A DNA stretch of 64,000 nt from contig NZ_CP040896.1 of assembly GCF_006337165.1 (NCBI RefSeq), positions 4,030,001 to 4,094,000 of the forward strand, in the 5' to 3' direction. This DNA comes from Hymenobacter jejuensis (GTDB lineage Bacteria; Bacteroidota; Bacteroidia; Cytophagales; Hymenobacteraceae). Shown in pieces: positions 1 to 9,486 of the stretch; within the stretch, counting starts at the first letter, position 1; each line of letters opens with the position of its first letter. The notes below the pieces were generated by a model, which was not told where the DNA came from, ran no database searches, and worked only from the letters and a program-made list of their open reading frames with translations. The position numbers and the translations under genes are program-made.

Positions 1-457
1 GGATTTCCGGCGCCCAGGCGTACATGCAGTCGGGCTCGTCGGCCATCACCGGTAAGGCCACCTGCTCAGTCCAGTGCACGAGGTCTTTTGAGGAGCTGTA
101 GCCGATGGTCTGGCCACGCCAAGCCGTGGTCCAAACCAGGTGAAACGTACCGTCGGGGCCTTGGTAGAGGCACGGATCGCGCATGATTTTCTGCTCGCCC
201 ACGGCCGGTACTAGAAACGACTGATCGTTTTTTAGGCTGTACCAGGTGTAGGCATTGTTGCTCCAACACAGGTGTAAGCCGTCTTCTCCGTCTTTCCGAA
301 ACGACGCAAACAGGTAGCACGACTTGCCCGGTTTCTCCTCCTTGGTAGTTGGTTTGTGCTGCGCCCGACCTGGGTGTGCCCCAAGCAGCAGCCAGAGGCA
401 AAGTGCCCAGACCGGCACCTGGCGCGGCACAGCACGGCTTGGTTGTACTGCGTTCAT
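1..457 (-). CDS. GH43-like five-bladed beta-propeller glycosidase, partial (C-terminus outside window)
   Basis: This is the last visible gene of the minus-strand FecR-SusC-SusD-GH28-GH92 operon. It starts at an ATG 17 bp after the GH92 stop codon and runs off the left edge, leaving about 152 codons. The N-terminus is a signal peptide (hydrophobic stretch WALCLWLLLG, likely cleavage after GRA), so the product is probably periplasmic or exported. The segment after it reads like the first blades of a GH43/GH32-type propeller: RDPCLYQGPDG, FHLVWTTAW, IGYSSSKDLVHW and WAPEI. In this fold the Asp of an early RDP motif and a conserved WAPE are typical. Substrate cannot be told from the fragment; arabinose or galactose removal would be usual. 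The reading frame is clean throughout. Moderately sure of the fold, unsure of the family number. Confidence 0.75.
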   Translation of the reverse strand, partial: MNAVQPSRAVPRQVPVWALCLWLLLGAHPGRAQHKPTTKEEKPGKSCYLFASFRKDGEDGLHLCWSNNAYTWYSLKNDQSFLVPAVGEQKIMRDPCLYQGPDGTFHLVWTTAWRGQTIGYSSSKDLVHWTEQVALPVMADEPDCMYAWAPEI

Positions 458-474
458 GTGGTTAGTTGATGGGG

Positions 475-2775
475 TTACTTGCCAGATGATTGGGATAGCC
501 GAGGTGGTGGTGGTTGAATCCAGCTTGTGACGGGTGCCATCTGTAAGTCCAGTTCGAGCCGTCCTCCTTTGGTTAACTCGGCATGGCGCAGATAGCTGTA
601 AGGGTGTTTCTTGCCGTTCCACTTCACCCCGGCGATATACATCGCTTCCGGACTAGCTTTTTTCGCAATGATTTCCAGGGCCTTGCCACCCGGTAGCTGC
701 ACGGTAGCGCGGTCGAATAGCGGGGCGCACAATTGGTACTCATCGGAAGCCGGGTTGAGCGGGTAGAGGCCGAGGGAGGCAAACACGTACCAGGCCGACA
801 TCTGCCCCGCGTCGTCGTTGCCGCTCAGGCCACCCGGGCCGTCCGTGTACTCTTCGGCCAAGATGCGGCGCACAGCCCGTTGGGTTTTCCAGGGCGCGGC
901 CGTGTAGTTGTACATGAATGGGATCTGGTGGCCGGGTTCGTTGCCGTGCCAATACTCCCCGCGGGCAAACAAGCTATCGAGCTTCGCTTCCAGCTGGGCG
1001 GGGCCGCCCATCAGTTGAGCCAGGCCTGGCACATCGTGGGGCACATAGAAGGTGTACTGCCGGGGCGTGCCTTCCGTGATGTAGAACTCGCGTACATCGG
1101 GCCGGAAAGGCGCGTACCAGCGGCCGTCGGCGTAGCGGCCTCTTGCCAATCCGGTAGCCGGGTCGATGATGTGGCGGTAAGCCTGCGAGCGTTTGAGCAA
1201 CGCCTGGTAATCAGCTGTTTTGCCCAGACCTTTCGCGACCTGGGCCAAGGCGTAATCGTCAAAGCCGTATTCCAGCGTGCGGCTCACCTGCTCCATTTTG
1301 TGGAAGGCGTCCTTCACGCTATCTTCCAGGGGCACGAAGCCGTATTTCAGGTAGGAGGGCAGGGCCCGGCGGCCTTTGCCGTCAAGATATTCTTGTTGTG
1401 TAGGCTGGTCAAAGGCATTGCGGCGCATCAGGCGGTAGGCCTCCTGCACGTCGTAGTCGCGGATGCCCCGCACGTACGCGGAAGCGATAAAGGCCGTGCC
1501 GTGGTCGCCGATCATGGCTGCTGTGTAACTGTTCCAGCACGGAAAAATGGGGAGCCAGCCGCCCTGCTGACCTTTTAGGATCATCGACTGCACCAGGTCG
1601 TTCGCCAGCCGGGGTTGCAGCAATTCCAGCAGCGGCAACTGCGCCCGGTAGATGTCCCACATCGAAAAATCGTCGTAGTAGTTTCCTTTCGCCACCTTCA
1701 GGCGTTGGGCATTGCCCGCGAAGGCCGGGTAGGTGCCGTCCACGTCGTTGAACAGCCGGGGCTGCTGGAGGCTGTGGTAGAGAGCGGTATAGAAAATGCG
1801 TTTGTCCTGCTCTTTGGAGGTTTCTACCCGAATCTGCGCCAGGGCTTTTTGCCAGGCCGCGTGGTTCTGCGCGACCAGAGTTTGAAAATCCCAGTTGGGT
1901 ACTTCGGCCGCCAGGTTTCGGCGGGCGCCTTCGAGGCTGCTGAAGGACGTGCCCACGCGCAGGCGCAGCGTCTCGCCCCGACGTACTTTACAGCCGAGAA
2001 AAGCCCCAATATCTTTTTGGTTTTGAATGCTAATCGCTGTGGAGGCGTGGTTACCGCTATAGGTGCCGGCGCGGCTGCCCAGCCGCTCCAGCTGCACCAC
2101 GAAGTAGCCGCTGAACCCCGCTGGTTGTCCCCAGCCCTGGTAAATGCGGTGCACGGGGTTAAAGCCCCATACTTCGCCTTTTTGCGCGTCTACCTGAACG
2201 AAGCCCTGACCCTGGTCGCTGTTGGGCGTGATGAGCACGTACAGACTGTCGTCTTGGGCCGCCACAATCTGCATCAGCCCGCACCGGGCCGTGGCCGTCA
2301 GCTCCACGCTGAGTTGGTACTGGGGCAGGGCTACTTTATAGTAAGCCGGCGTGGCGGTTTCCGTGCGGTGCGAAAAAGACGTGGCGTACGCCTGGGCCGA
2401 GGTTTTTAGCTTCCCCGTGAGCGGCATGATCGTCAGGCTGCCGTAGTCCTGGGTGCAGGAGCCACTCAGCCAGTGACTGGCCCGAAAGCCAGTTAAAAGC
2501 GTATCGGCATAGTAGTAGGGCGCTACACACTTGGTTTCGGTAAGTCGCGTTTGAGGCGTCCATTGCGTCATCCCAAAGGGCACGCCCACGGCCGGAAAGG
2601 TATTCGCCAGGTGCTCGGTCGTGCTGTGTCCGTGCTTGGTAGAAGAGGCCGTAGTGCTGGGTGCCGAGCCCGATAAGGACTGCACGTAGTGCACTACATC
2701 GGAGCCCTGCCCATGACTGGGCACAGCTAGCAGGCCAAATAGGCTGACCAATAGAAATACGCCGCTGATTTTCAA
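475..2775 (-). CDS. GH92 family alpha-mannosidase (exported)
   Basis: The 766-residue protein matches the GH92 family of calcium-dependent inverting exo-alpha-mannosidases, which trim mannose from glycans. Visible signatures are FPAVGVPFGM (about 60-69), GFRASHWLSGSC (about 97-107), GNEPGHQIPFMYNY (about 608-621), where the family places its catalytic acid, and GNDDAGQMSAWY (about 652-663), which carries the aspartates assigned as base in the family. Length is normal for GH92. A signal peptide is present (VFLLVSLFGLLAVPSHG). The start is TTG: in-frame ATG codons are absent between it and the upstream stop, and the signal peptide begins right there. It lies 28 bp after the GH28-like gene in the same operon. 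A mannosidase is unexpected next to pectinase-type enzymes, so this operon may target a different glycan from the plus-strand clusters. Confidence 0.93.
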   Translation of the reverse strand: MKISGVFLLVSLFGLLAVPSHGQGSDVVHYVQSLSGSAPSTTASSTKHGHSTTEHLANTFPAVGVPFGMTQWTPQTRLTETKCVAPYYYADTLLTGFRASHWLSGSCTQDYGSLTIMPLTGKLKTSAQAYATSFSHRTETATPAYYKVALPQYQLSVELTATARCGLMQIVAAQDDSLYVLITPNSDQGQGFVQVDAQKGEVWGFNPVHRIYQGWGQPAGFSGYFVVQLERLGSRAGTYSGNHASTAISIQNQKDIGAFLGCKVRRGETLRLRVGTSFSSLEGARRNLAAEVPNWDFQTLVAQNHAAWQKALAQIRVETSKEQDKRIFYTALYHSLQQPRLFNDVDGTYPAFAGNAQRLKVAKGNYYDDFSMWDIYRAQLPLLELLQPRLANDLVQSMILKGQQGGWLPIFPCWNSYTAAMIGDHGTAFIASAYVRGIRDYDVQEAYRLMRRNAFDQPTQQEYLDGKGRRALPSYLKYGFVPLEDSVKDAFHKMEQVSRTLEYGFDDYALAQVAKGLGKTADYQALLKRSQAYRHIIDPATGLARGRYADGRWYAPFRPDVREFYITEGTPRQYTFYVPHDVPGLAQLMGGPAQLEAKLDSLFARGEYWHGNEPGHQIPFMYNYTAAPWKTQRAVRRILAEEYTDGPGGLSGNDDAGQMSAWYVFASLGLYPLNPASDEYQLCAPLFDRATVQLPGGKALEIIAKKASPEAMYIAGVKWNGKKHPYSYLRHAELTKGGRLELDLQMAPVTSWIQPPPPRLSQSSGK

Positions 2776-2803
2776 AGTATTGAGCGTGTCAGAAGAGAGA
2801 AAA

Positions 2804-4336
2804 CTACGGCGCTACCTGCTTCTGTTGGCCGCGCACCAGAATGGCTTGCGGCTTATCACCAGGCACGCTCACTTGCTTAAAGATCGGGCCTGGCACGTCG
2901 TGGAGCACGATGGTAGGCTGAACGGGTGACTTTGGCACTGTAACCTGTTGCAAGGCAAGCTTTTGTACGTCGTCAAAAACGAAGGCGGGCCGGTAGTCGG
3001 CCCCGTTGAGGCTGACGCGCACGTTCTTGAGCGTAAGGCCCTGGGCGTGGCGCACGTAGAAGCCATAAGCCGGCAGTTCGCCGAACATCGAAAACTCGGG
3101 GTAGTTGGGCGTGCGCTCGGGCACCGCGGCCAGCGAATCGAGGCTGGCGTAGGCTAGCGTCTTGCTGTTGCCGCCTTCGTAGGTGATGTCGATGTTTTCC
3201 AGCGTTACGTCCTGCACCGGGTGCCCAGGCAGGCCCGTAATGGACGAAGGATTAACGTTGTGCGGCTCCTTAAACACCGGCCCTTCGATTTCGTAGCCTT
3301 TGTCGGGTTTGCCGGCAGGCACCTGCACTTTCACGTTGCCAATGTACACGCGGCGCAACGTGCCAGGCGCCTCGCCCTTGCGGTGGCCCAGGCGCAGGAA
3401 AATGGCGTTGCCCGTGTTTTTGGCGGTAACGTTTTGAATATCAATATCTTCTAAAAAGGCTCCATCCACGGTTTCCAGCGCAATGGCTGAGCGGAAGGTG
3501 TCGTACACGGTCAGGCCGCGCACGGTAATGTTGCGAAAGCCGCCCAGTGAGCCCGTGCCCAGCTTGAAGGCACTCGCGCTGGAGCGAACGGTGCAGTTGG
3601 TCACGGTAATGTTGTCGCAACTCGCTTTCGGATTTTCCGATTTCAGGCAGATGCCGTCGTCGGCCGCGTTGAAGAAGCTGTTGCTGAGCTTTACATTCTT
3701 GCAATCCACGAAGTCAATGCCGTCGTTGTTCCAGTAGGCGGTGCTTTCCACCCGAATGCTGTCGACCACCACGTCGGTGCATTCCCGGTAGGCTTGCACC
3801 CAGCAGGCGGCATCCTTAAGCGTGACGCCGGTCACGCGCACTTGCCGGCAGCCTGTGAGCATGAGCAGCTGCGGACGGTTTTTCTCGGTGGGGCGTTTTG
3901 CTTTCCACTCGGGGTCGTCGAGCACGCCCGCCCGCAGTTGCACCAGCAGGTCCTGCACCAGTTCTCGCCCGCGTCCGTCGATGGTGCCTTGGCCGGTAAT
4001 GGCCACGTTCTGCTGGTTTTGGGCGGTAACGAGCGAAGCCGCCACGGTGCCGTAGTCGAGACGGCGGGTGCTGCCGAGCAGCGTGGCGCCTTTAACCAGG
4101 TGCAGCTCGACGCCTGACTTGAGCACCAGCGGTCCGGTAACAAACTTACCTGCGGGCACTATTACGCGGCCTCCGCCTTGCCTCGAAACTTCCTCAATGG
4201 CTTTCTGGATAGCGGCCGTGCTGTTGGTTTGGCCATCACCCTTGGCTCCGTAAGCAGTGATGGTAAGCGTCTTTCTTTGCCCAAATGCACAGATATGAAC
4301 TAGCAAAGTAATGATAAGCAACGACTTGCGTAGCAT
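2804..4336 (-). CDS. GH28-like right-handed beta-helix glycosidase (polygalacturonase-like)
   Basis: 510 residues with a signal peptide (LLIITLLVHICAFG) followed by the pectate-lyase-superfamily start (ITAYGAKGDGQTNSTAAIQKAI) and beta-helix repeats. GH28 enzymes hydrolyse galacturonic-acid-containing pectins by inversion. Motif NNDGID (about 201-206) and AADDGICLKS (about 224-233) match the family N-x-D and DD catalytic motifs. The third family motif, GHG, is not present: the matching stretch reads SASAFKLGTGSLGG (about 252-265). Such a change is seen in GH28-like proteins of Bacteroidota and suggests a different bond or substrate from classical polygalacturonases. It is the first enzyme after susD1, but an intrinsic terminator (4363-4400) lies between them, so its expression is probably lower than that of susCD1 or needs read-through. 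Confidence 0.88.
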   Translation of the reverse strand: MLRKSLLIITLLVHICAFGQRKTLTITAYGAKGDGQTNSTAAIQKAIEEVSRQGGGRVIVPAGKFVTGPLVLKSGVELHLVKGATLLGSTRRLDYGTVAASLVTAQNQQNVAITGQGTIDGRGRELVQDLLVQLRAGVLDDPEWKAKRPTEKNRPQLLMLTGCRQVRVTGVTLKDAACWVQAYRECTDVVVDSIRVESTAYWNNDGIDFVDCKNVKLSNSFFNAADDGICLKSENPKASCDNITVTNCTVRSSASAFKLGTGSLGGFRNITVRGLTVYDTFRSAIALETVDGAFLEDIDIQNVTAKNTGNAIFLRLGHRKGEAPGTLRRVYIGNVKVQVPAGKPDKGYEIEGPVFKEPHNVNPSSITGLPGHPVQDVTLENIDITYEGGNSKTLAYASLDSLAAVPERTPNYPEFSMFGELPAYGFYVRHAQGLTLKNVRVSLNGADYRPAFVFDDVQKLALQQVTVPKSPVQPTIVLHDVPGPIFKQVSVPGDKPQAILVRGQQKQVAP

Positions 4337-4362
4337 ACAGACGGGGTGAGAAGGCTAGGAAG

Positions 4363-4400
4363 AAAAAGTAGCGCAGCGGGTAGATTGCCTGCTGCGCTAC
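4363..4400 (-). terminator. Intrinsic terminator between susD1 and the GH28-like gene
   Basis: On the minus strand a perfect 10-bp stem (GTAGCGCAGC at 4400-4391, with its complement at 4377-4368), extended by three more pairs (one G-U), closes a 7-nt loop and is followed directly by TTTTTC. That is a textbook Rho-independent terminator. It sits about 40 bp after the susD1 stop and about 30 bp before the GH28-like start. It would reduce expression of the enzymes relative to susCD, or mark the end of the fecR-susCD transcript. Confidence 0.85.
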
Positions 4401-4439
4401 CAAATTTTAAATGGACCTCGTGGCTACTTGTAAAGCCGT

Positions 4440-5960
4440 TTAGTACCCCGGGTTCTGTTCGTACAAACCAGGAACGACAGTTAGCTCAGTCTGGGGAACG
4501 GGGTAAATAATGTTGTTGGGCGTCGCTTGGCTCATGCGATGCTTCACGTCGTCGATGGCGCTCCACGCATTTACCGTGGTGATGGCCATGCCTTCGCGTA
4601 CTAGGTCATGCCAGCGCGTGCCTTCGCCGGCAAACTCGCGGCGCCGCTCCTCCATCAATTGGGGCAGCGTTACGTTGGTTACAGTGCCAGTAAGGCCGGC
4701 ACGGGCGCGCACCTGGTTGACGATGGCATCCACTTGGGCTTGGGTACCACCGGCTCCGTGCAGGATGCATTCGGCCCGCATCATCAGCACGTCGGTGTAG
4801 CGGAAGACGATGAAATTGATGGGCCAGTCGAAGCGGTTAACGCCCCGCAGGCTTGGGTTTAGGTACTTCGTGATCGTGGGGCGCGTTTCGTTAAAGCCCG
4901 TGATACTGGTGTAGCTCAGGGTGAAGTTGAACGCCTTACGCAGGTCACCAGCTGGGTACGAACTCACCAAGTTGTTGGACGCAAAGCGGGCGTCGGGCGA
5001 ACCGGAAGAGTACGGGATTTTCAAGGCGGTAAACAAGTCATCCGAAACGATCTGACCGGGGTAGGTAGCACCTAGGTTCTGGCCACCGCTCACGTACTGC
5101 ACGTCGAAGATCACTTCGGCGTTGTTCTCGTTCGTATACGAGAAAATATCCGAGTATTTGGGTAGCAAGGAGTACTTATTGCTGGCGATCACTTCGTTTA
5201 GGAGCGTGGCGGCCTGGGCGTACTCATTGGTAGCCAAGCCCGGTCCTTCTACCCCGTACGTAGGGCCCGAGCGGGTCATGTACACCAGAGCGAGCAGGGT
5301 TTTGGCGGCTCCCGACGTAGCCCGGAATACATTGGTGCTGCCCGTATAAGACACCGGCAGGTTGGCTACGGCCGTTTGCAGGTCCGCGATGATGAGCTTA
5401 TAGACGTCGGCAACGGGGCTGCGCGGCACCTGCGACGCTTCGGCCGCCCCCAAAGGTTTATCGATCACCGGCACTTTGCCAAAGTAGCGTACCAAGTCGA
5501 AGTAGAAGAACGCCCGCAGAAACTTGGCTTCGGCCTCGTAGCGCTTCTGGGTGTCCGCGTCGACGATGCCACCGTTGGTAGCGAGCTTGTCCAGAAAGCT
5601 ATTCGCCCGAAAAATGGAGGCATAGTTTGTAGTCCAAGCCTCGGCGATGTAGGAATTCGAGGCCAGGGTCGTCGCAAAGTTGTTGATGGGTTCCCAGTCC
5701 CGTACGCCGGGGATATCGCTCACCGCGTACAGATTATCCGAGCGGGTTTCGGATAGGTTGTAGAGTCGGTCAGGGTAACCCCCCGCCTGCGAAAAGCGCA
5801 GGGCAGCGTATACGGAAACCAGGGCTTGGTTGTAGTCGTCGGGGTTTTTGTAGAAGGTCGGAACCGAGCCACTGGAAATCGGCACCTGGGTCAGGTCCTT
5901 TTCACAGCTGCTGAACACCAGCAGACCAAGGCTGAGAAAGAGGGTAGTTATCTTTTTCAT
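4440..5960 (-). CDS. SusD/RagB-family nutrient-binding lipoprotein (system 1)
   Basis: 506 residues. SusD-like lipoproteins sit on the cell surface as the lid of the SusC channel and bind glycan. The N-terminus is a lipoprotein signal (LLVFSSC, lipid-modified Cys19). SusD helical repeats are recognisable (FLRAFFYFDLVRYFGKVPVID; the family-typical C-terminal block EERRREFAGEGTRWHDLVR). The gene follows susC1 after a 19-bp gap, the usual SusC-SusD order. It is clearly different in sequence from the two other SusD proteins in this window, which resemble each other, so system 1 probably binds a different glycan. Confidence 0.95.
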   Translation of the reverse strand: MKKITTLFLSLGLLVFSSCEKDLTQVPISSGSVPTFYKNPDDYNQALVSVYAALRFSQAGGYPDRLYNLSETRSDNLYAVSDIPGVRDWEPINNFATTLASNSYIAEAWTTNYASIFRANSFLDKLATNGGIVDADTQKRYEAEAKFLRAFFYFDLVRYFGKVPVIDKPLGAAEASQVPRSPVADVYKLIIADLQTAVANLPVSYTGSTNVFRATSGAAKTLLALVYMTRSGPTYGVEGPGLATNEYAQAATLLNEVIASNKYSLLPKYSDIFSYTNENNAEVIFDVQYVSGGQNLGATYPGQIVSDDLFTALKIPYSSGSPDARFASNNLVSSYPAGDLRKAFNFTLSYTSITGFNETRPTITKYLNPSLRGVNRFDWPINFIVFRYTDVLMMRAECILHGAGGTQAQVDAIVNQVRARAGLTGTVTNVTLPQLMEERRREFAGEGTRWHDLVREGMAITTVNAWSAIDDVKHRMSQATPNNIIYPVPQTELTVVPGLYEQNPGY

Positions 5961-5979
5961 GGGATGAGTTGCAGCAAGA

Positions 5980-8900
5980 TTAAAAAGTGAGGTTCAGGCC
6001 CAGGGTCAGGGTCTTAGCCAGCGGGAGCCCGCCGTAATCCACGCCAATGGGGAAGCTGGAGTCACCGCCATTTGTGTTCACCGATTCTGGGTTGTAACCG
6101 CCGTAGTATTTGTCGTGGCCGAAGTAGTTTTCAGCCGACACGTAGATGCGCACCCCTTGGGCGACACTCTTCTTAATGAGCAGTCCTAAGTCGTAGCCCA
6201 AAGTGATCTGCCGCACGCGGTAATAATCGGACGAGTACAGCCAGTCGGTCGTCTTGGTATAGCCAAACGTCGAATACGCCTTGCCGCGCTCACCAGCACC
6301 GGGGTTATCGGCTGAGCGCCACCGGTCACGGTTTAGGCCCAAAATGTTTTCGCTATAGGTGGTACCCGTGCGGTCAACGGCCCGGCCAAACAGCGAGTAG
6401 ATGGAGCCGCCCTGCTGCCCCTGCACCAGCACAGTCAGGTCGAAGCCCTTGTACCGGAAATTGTTCGTAACGCCCCAGGTGTATTTCGGGCTGGGCTGCC
6501 CTACGATCTGGCGGTCGTTGGCGTCAATCTTGCCATCGCCGTTGGCATCTTGGTACTTCGCGTCGCCTGCGCTTTCGGTGCCGAACCGGGCTACTTTGTT
6601 GTCAATGTCGGCTTGGCTCAGAATGCCAATCGTTTTGATCGCGTAGATGGCGTACAGCGGTTGCCCAACCTGCAGAATGTTGTTCTGAATGTCCCAGCCC
6701 GAGCTGACGAGGATGGGCGCATCGTTCGGCCCTAGGTGTACGACCCGGTTCCGGTTGTGACTGACGTTGATCCCTGTGCTCCACTGAAACTTGCCGATGA
6801 GGTTGTGGCTGTTGATTTCCACTTCCCAGCCCTTGTTGAGCACTTCGCCAATGTTGGTGAGTTGCGTGGCAAACCCGGCCGTGGCCGGCACCGGCACGTT
6901 CAGCAGCAGGTCGCGGCTGGTTTTGGTGTAGTAGTCCAGCGAGCCCGTTACCCGGTTGTTGATCAGGCCAAAATCGACGCCAAAGTCTACCGTGCGGGAG
7001 CGTTCCCACTTCAGGTTGGGGTTGTTGATGCGGTTGGGGGCTTGCCCCGGTATCAGCGTGCCGCCCGAAGAGTAGGTGAACACGCCGAGCGTAGCAATGC
7101 TGCTGTAGTCGCCGATGCCGTTGTTACCCGACAGGCCAATGCTGGCGCGCAGCTTCAGGTCGCTCAGCACGTCTTGCTTAGGCATAAATTTCTCTTGCGA
7201 GACGCGCCAGCCTACGGATGCAGCTGGGAAAACGCCATACTTGTCGTTCTCACCAAATCGGGACGAGCCATCGCGCCGGATACTGCCCGAAAAGAGGTAT
7301 TTCCCTTCGTAGGAGTATTGCAAGCGCCCGAATGTGGAAATCAGCACGTTGCGGGTTTCCGTCGTGTAGTTGTCGGTGGTGCCGCTAACCGTGGTCGCGC
7401 CGTTGATGGTCGTGACGGCATTGTTAATAAACCCGTTGGCCGCCGTCAGGCGTTGCCCGTCAATCTTAGTCGTGTTGTAGGAGTAGCCGGCCAGGAAGGT
7501 GAAGTCGTGCTTCTCCCGAAACAGCTTGTTGTACGACAAGGTGTTTTCGTTCACAAACGTCAGCTTCTTATAGCCGTCGTAGTAGCCGGAGGCCTGGCGG
7601 CTGCCGACGCTGCCGCTGACAAAGGCTGGCCGGTAGTTTTTGGTGTTGCCATCCGTGTTGTCGAGATTCAGCGTCGAGCGCAGGTTCAGGCCCGGCAACA
7701 GTTGGTAGTCGGCGTAAAGGGTGCTCAGGGTGCGGAAGCTTCGGGTGTCGCCTGTGGTATTCTCCAAACCCCGAATCGGGCTGGGGCGGCCGCCCCAAGT
7801 GTAGGGGAGAATGTTGCCCGTATTGGCATCCAAACCGGCCGAGGCTTCCGCTACCGGAATGTTGAACGTGAGGTATTGCAGCTGATTATCCTTGCCTTCG
7901 ATGCCGGGGTCATGGGTGATGGAATACGAAGGCGACAAGTTCAGGCCGAGCTTGAGCTTAGGCGTTACCTTCACTTCCACGTTGGCCCGCGCCGAGTAGC
8001 GCTTATATCCCAAGCCAATCATGATGCCGTCTTGTTTAAGATAATCGCCTGATATATAATAGTTTACGAAATCAGTCGAGCCACTGGCTCCGATCTGGTA
8101 GTTTTGGGCCACCCCTTTCTTAAAGGCCTCTTTTTGCCAGTCGATATAAGTTAACCCCGGATGCCCAGGCTGGGTCCAGCGCTCATCGATCATCAGGTTG
8201 GGATTGATGGTAGTATTGCCCAGAATAGCTTGCCGTTGGGCAGTGGTCTGGCTGGCCGTACGGCCCGGCCCGGAGGATACCCAGGAGGCGTTGATGATCT
8301 CAATGGCCCGGTCGACCCACTCATCTGCGCTGAGCATGTCCAGCCCCCGCACTTTCTCGCTCACGCCCACGTAGCTGTTGACTGTGAACTGGGGCTTGCC
8401 GGACTTGCCTTTCTTCGTGGTGATGATGACCACCCCGTTAGCGGCCCGCGAACCGTAAATGGCCGCTGCTGCCGCGTCTTTCAAGACCTCAATCTTCTCA
8501 ATATCATTGGGGTTGATGTTGTCCAGGGGACTACCCGCCCCGAAGCGGCCCGCGGCATTCTGGGAGGTGGACTCCAGCGGAAAGCCATCGATTACGTAGA
8601 GCGGCTCGTTGTTGGCCGTGATGGAGCCGGAGCCGCGTACCTGCACCGAAAAGCCTTGACCGGGCACCCCGGTTGTTTGCTTCACCTGCACACCCGCCAA
8701 CTGCCCTACCAGCGCCTGGTCGACCCGGGCGATGGGTCGTTCGTTAAGCGCCTTCGCATCGAATGAGGCGATGGCGCCCGTTACGTCGCCCTTTTTCTGG
8801 GTGCCGTAGCCGACGACAACGACTTCATCCAACGTCTTGCGGTCTTCGGCGAGCGTAATCGTCAGGGCCGAAGTGGCCCCTTGCACCGCGATTTCCTGCT

Positions 8901-9486
8901 TAAGGAAACCCACAGCGCTGACAACCAAGGTACTGTTCTCGGGCACGCTCAGCGAGAATTCACCGTTGCCGCCGGTGCTGGCACCTATAACCGTGCCTTT
9001 CACAATGATCGTGACGCCCGGCAAGGCTTCCCCATTCGATTGCACCACCCGACCCGAGACGGTCACGTCCTGTAAAGTGGCAACGTTTGCGGCCAGGCCT
9101 TCGAGGGATGGTTCTGTTGTAGTGCTATTATCAGGCGTGATAATGTAGTTGTTCGCGTGTAGCTTTTTAAAGCGTAGTCCTACTTGGGGTAGTACCGTAG
9201 CAAGCTTGTCTTCCAGCGTACCTACATTTTCTTGTGGCGCAACGCGCTTGTCGCCGACCAAGTCGCTGTCGTAGGCAATGATGGTGTTGTACTGTTTTTC
9301 CCAGTGCTTGAGCAGCTGCTTAAGCGGTACTGCTCCGGCGGAAGCCGATCGTTGCGGATAGTGCTGTACCGAAGCCATCGCTTGTGCTACGACTTGGGCA
9401 CTAGACGAATAGAGCAGCAGCGCTCCGGTGAGCAGCAGGGGAGCGCGCAAAGGAAGTTTGCCAGATTGAGTAGGAGGTAGGCTCAT
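5980..9486 (-). CDS. SusC/RagA-family TonB-dependent outer-membrane transporter with STN signalling domain (system 1)
   Basis: 1168 residues. Order: signal peptide (LLLTGALLLYSSSAQVVAQ), STN domain (about 50-115, LLKHWEKQYNTIIAYDSDLVG...), carboxypeptidase-like regulatory domain (about 145-215, VSGRVVQSNGEALPGVTI), TonB box region DEVVVVGYG, plug (about 230-350, with LYVIDGFPLE and IEKIEVLKDA) and a 22-strand barrel ending in LTLGLNLTF. It imports oligosaccharides using TonB energy. The STN domain is the part that touches FecR across the periplasm and switches on the partner ECF sigma factor. Its start codon overlaps the fecR1 stop by 4 bp (ATGA), so the two are translationally coupled. STN and the linked FecR argue for substrate-induced auto-regulation. 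Confidence 0.96.
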   Translation of the reverse strand: MSLPPTQSGKLPLRAPLLLTGALLLYSSSAQVVAQAMASVQHYPQRSASAGAVPLKQLLKHWEKQYNTIIAYDSDLVGDKRVAPQENVGTLEDKLATVLPQVGLRFKKLHANNYIITPDNSTTTEPSLEGLAANVATLQDVTVSGRVVQSNGEALPGVTIIVKGTVIGASTGGNGEFSLSVPENSTLVVSAVGFLKQEIAVQGATSALTITLAEDRKTLDEVVVVGYGTQKKGDVTGAIASFDAKALNERPIARVDQALVGQLAGVQVKQTTGVPGQGFSVQVRGSGSITANNEPLYVIDGFPLESTSQNAAGRFGAGSPLDNINPNDIEKIEVLKDAAAAAIYGSRAANGVVIITTKKGKSGKPQFTVNSYVGVSEKVRGLDMLSADEWVDRAIEIINASWVSSGPGRTASQTTAQRQAILGNTTINPNLMIDERWTQPGHPGLTYIDWQKEAFKKGVAQNYQIGASGSTDFVNYYISGDYLKQDGIMIGLGYKRYSARANVEVKVTPKLKLGLNLSPSYSITHDPGIEGKDNQLQYLTFNIPVAEASAGLDANTGNILPYTWGGRPSPIRGLENTTGDTRSFRTLSTLYADYQLLPGLNLRSTLNLDNTDGNTKNYRPAFVSGSVGSRQASGYYDGYKKLTFVNENTLSYNKLFREKHDFTFLAGYSYNTTKIDGQRLTAANGFINNAVTTINGATTVSGTTDNYTTETRNVLISTFGRLQYSYEGKYLFSGSIRRDGSSRFGENDKYGVFPAASVGWRVSQEKFMPKQDVLSDLKLRASIGLSGNNGIGDYSSIATLGVFTYSSGGTLIPGQAPNRINNPNLKWERSRTVDFGVDFGLINNRVTGSLDYYTKTSRDLLLNVPVPATAGFATQLTNIGEVLNKGWEVEINSHNLIGKFQWSTGINVSHNRNRVVHLGPNDAPILVSSGWDIQNNILQVGQPLYAIYAIKTIGILSQADIDNKVARFGTESAGDAKYQDANGDGKIDANDRQIVGQPSPKYTWGVTNNFRYKGFDLTVLVQGQQGGSIYSLFGRAVDRTGTTYSENILGLNRDRWRSADNPGAGERGKAYSTFGYTKTTDWLYSSDYYRVRQITLGYDLGLLIKKSVAQGVRIYVSAENYFGHDKYYGGYNPESVNTNGGDSSFPIGVDYGGLPLAKTLTLGLNLTF

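Noticed and set aside
733..1578. 281-codon open frame on the plus strand across the GH92 gene
   Set aside because: Antisense shadow of GH92 catalytic motifs; no similarity to any family I know.
6736..8052. 438-codon open frame on the plus strand across susC1
   Set aside because: It is antisense to a confidently identified SusC barrel, has no recognisable domain, and its amino-acid make-up is typical of reverse-strand frames in GC-rich DNA.
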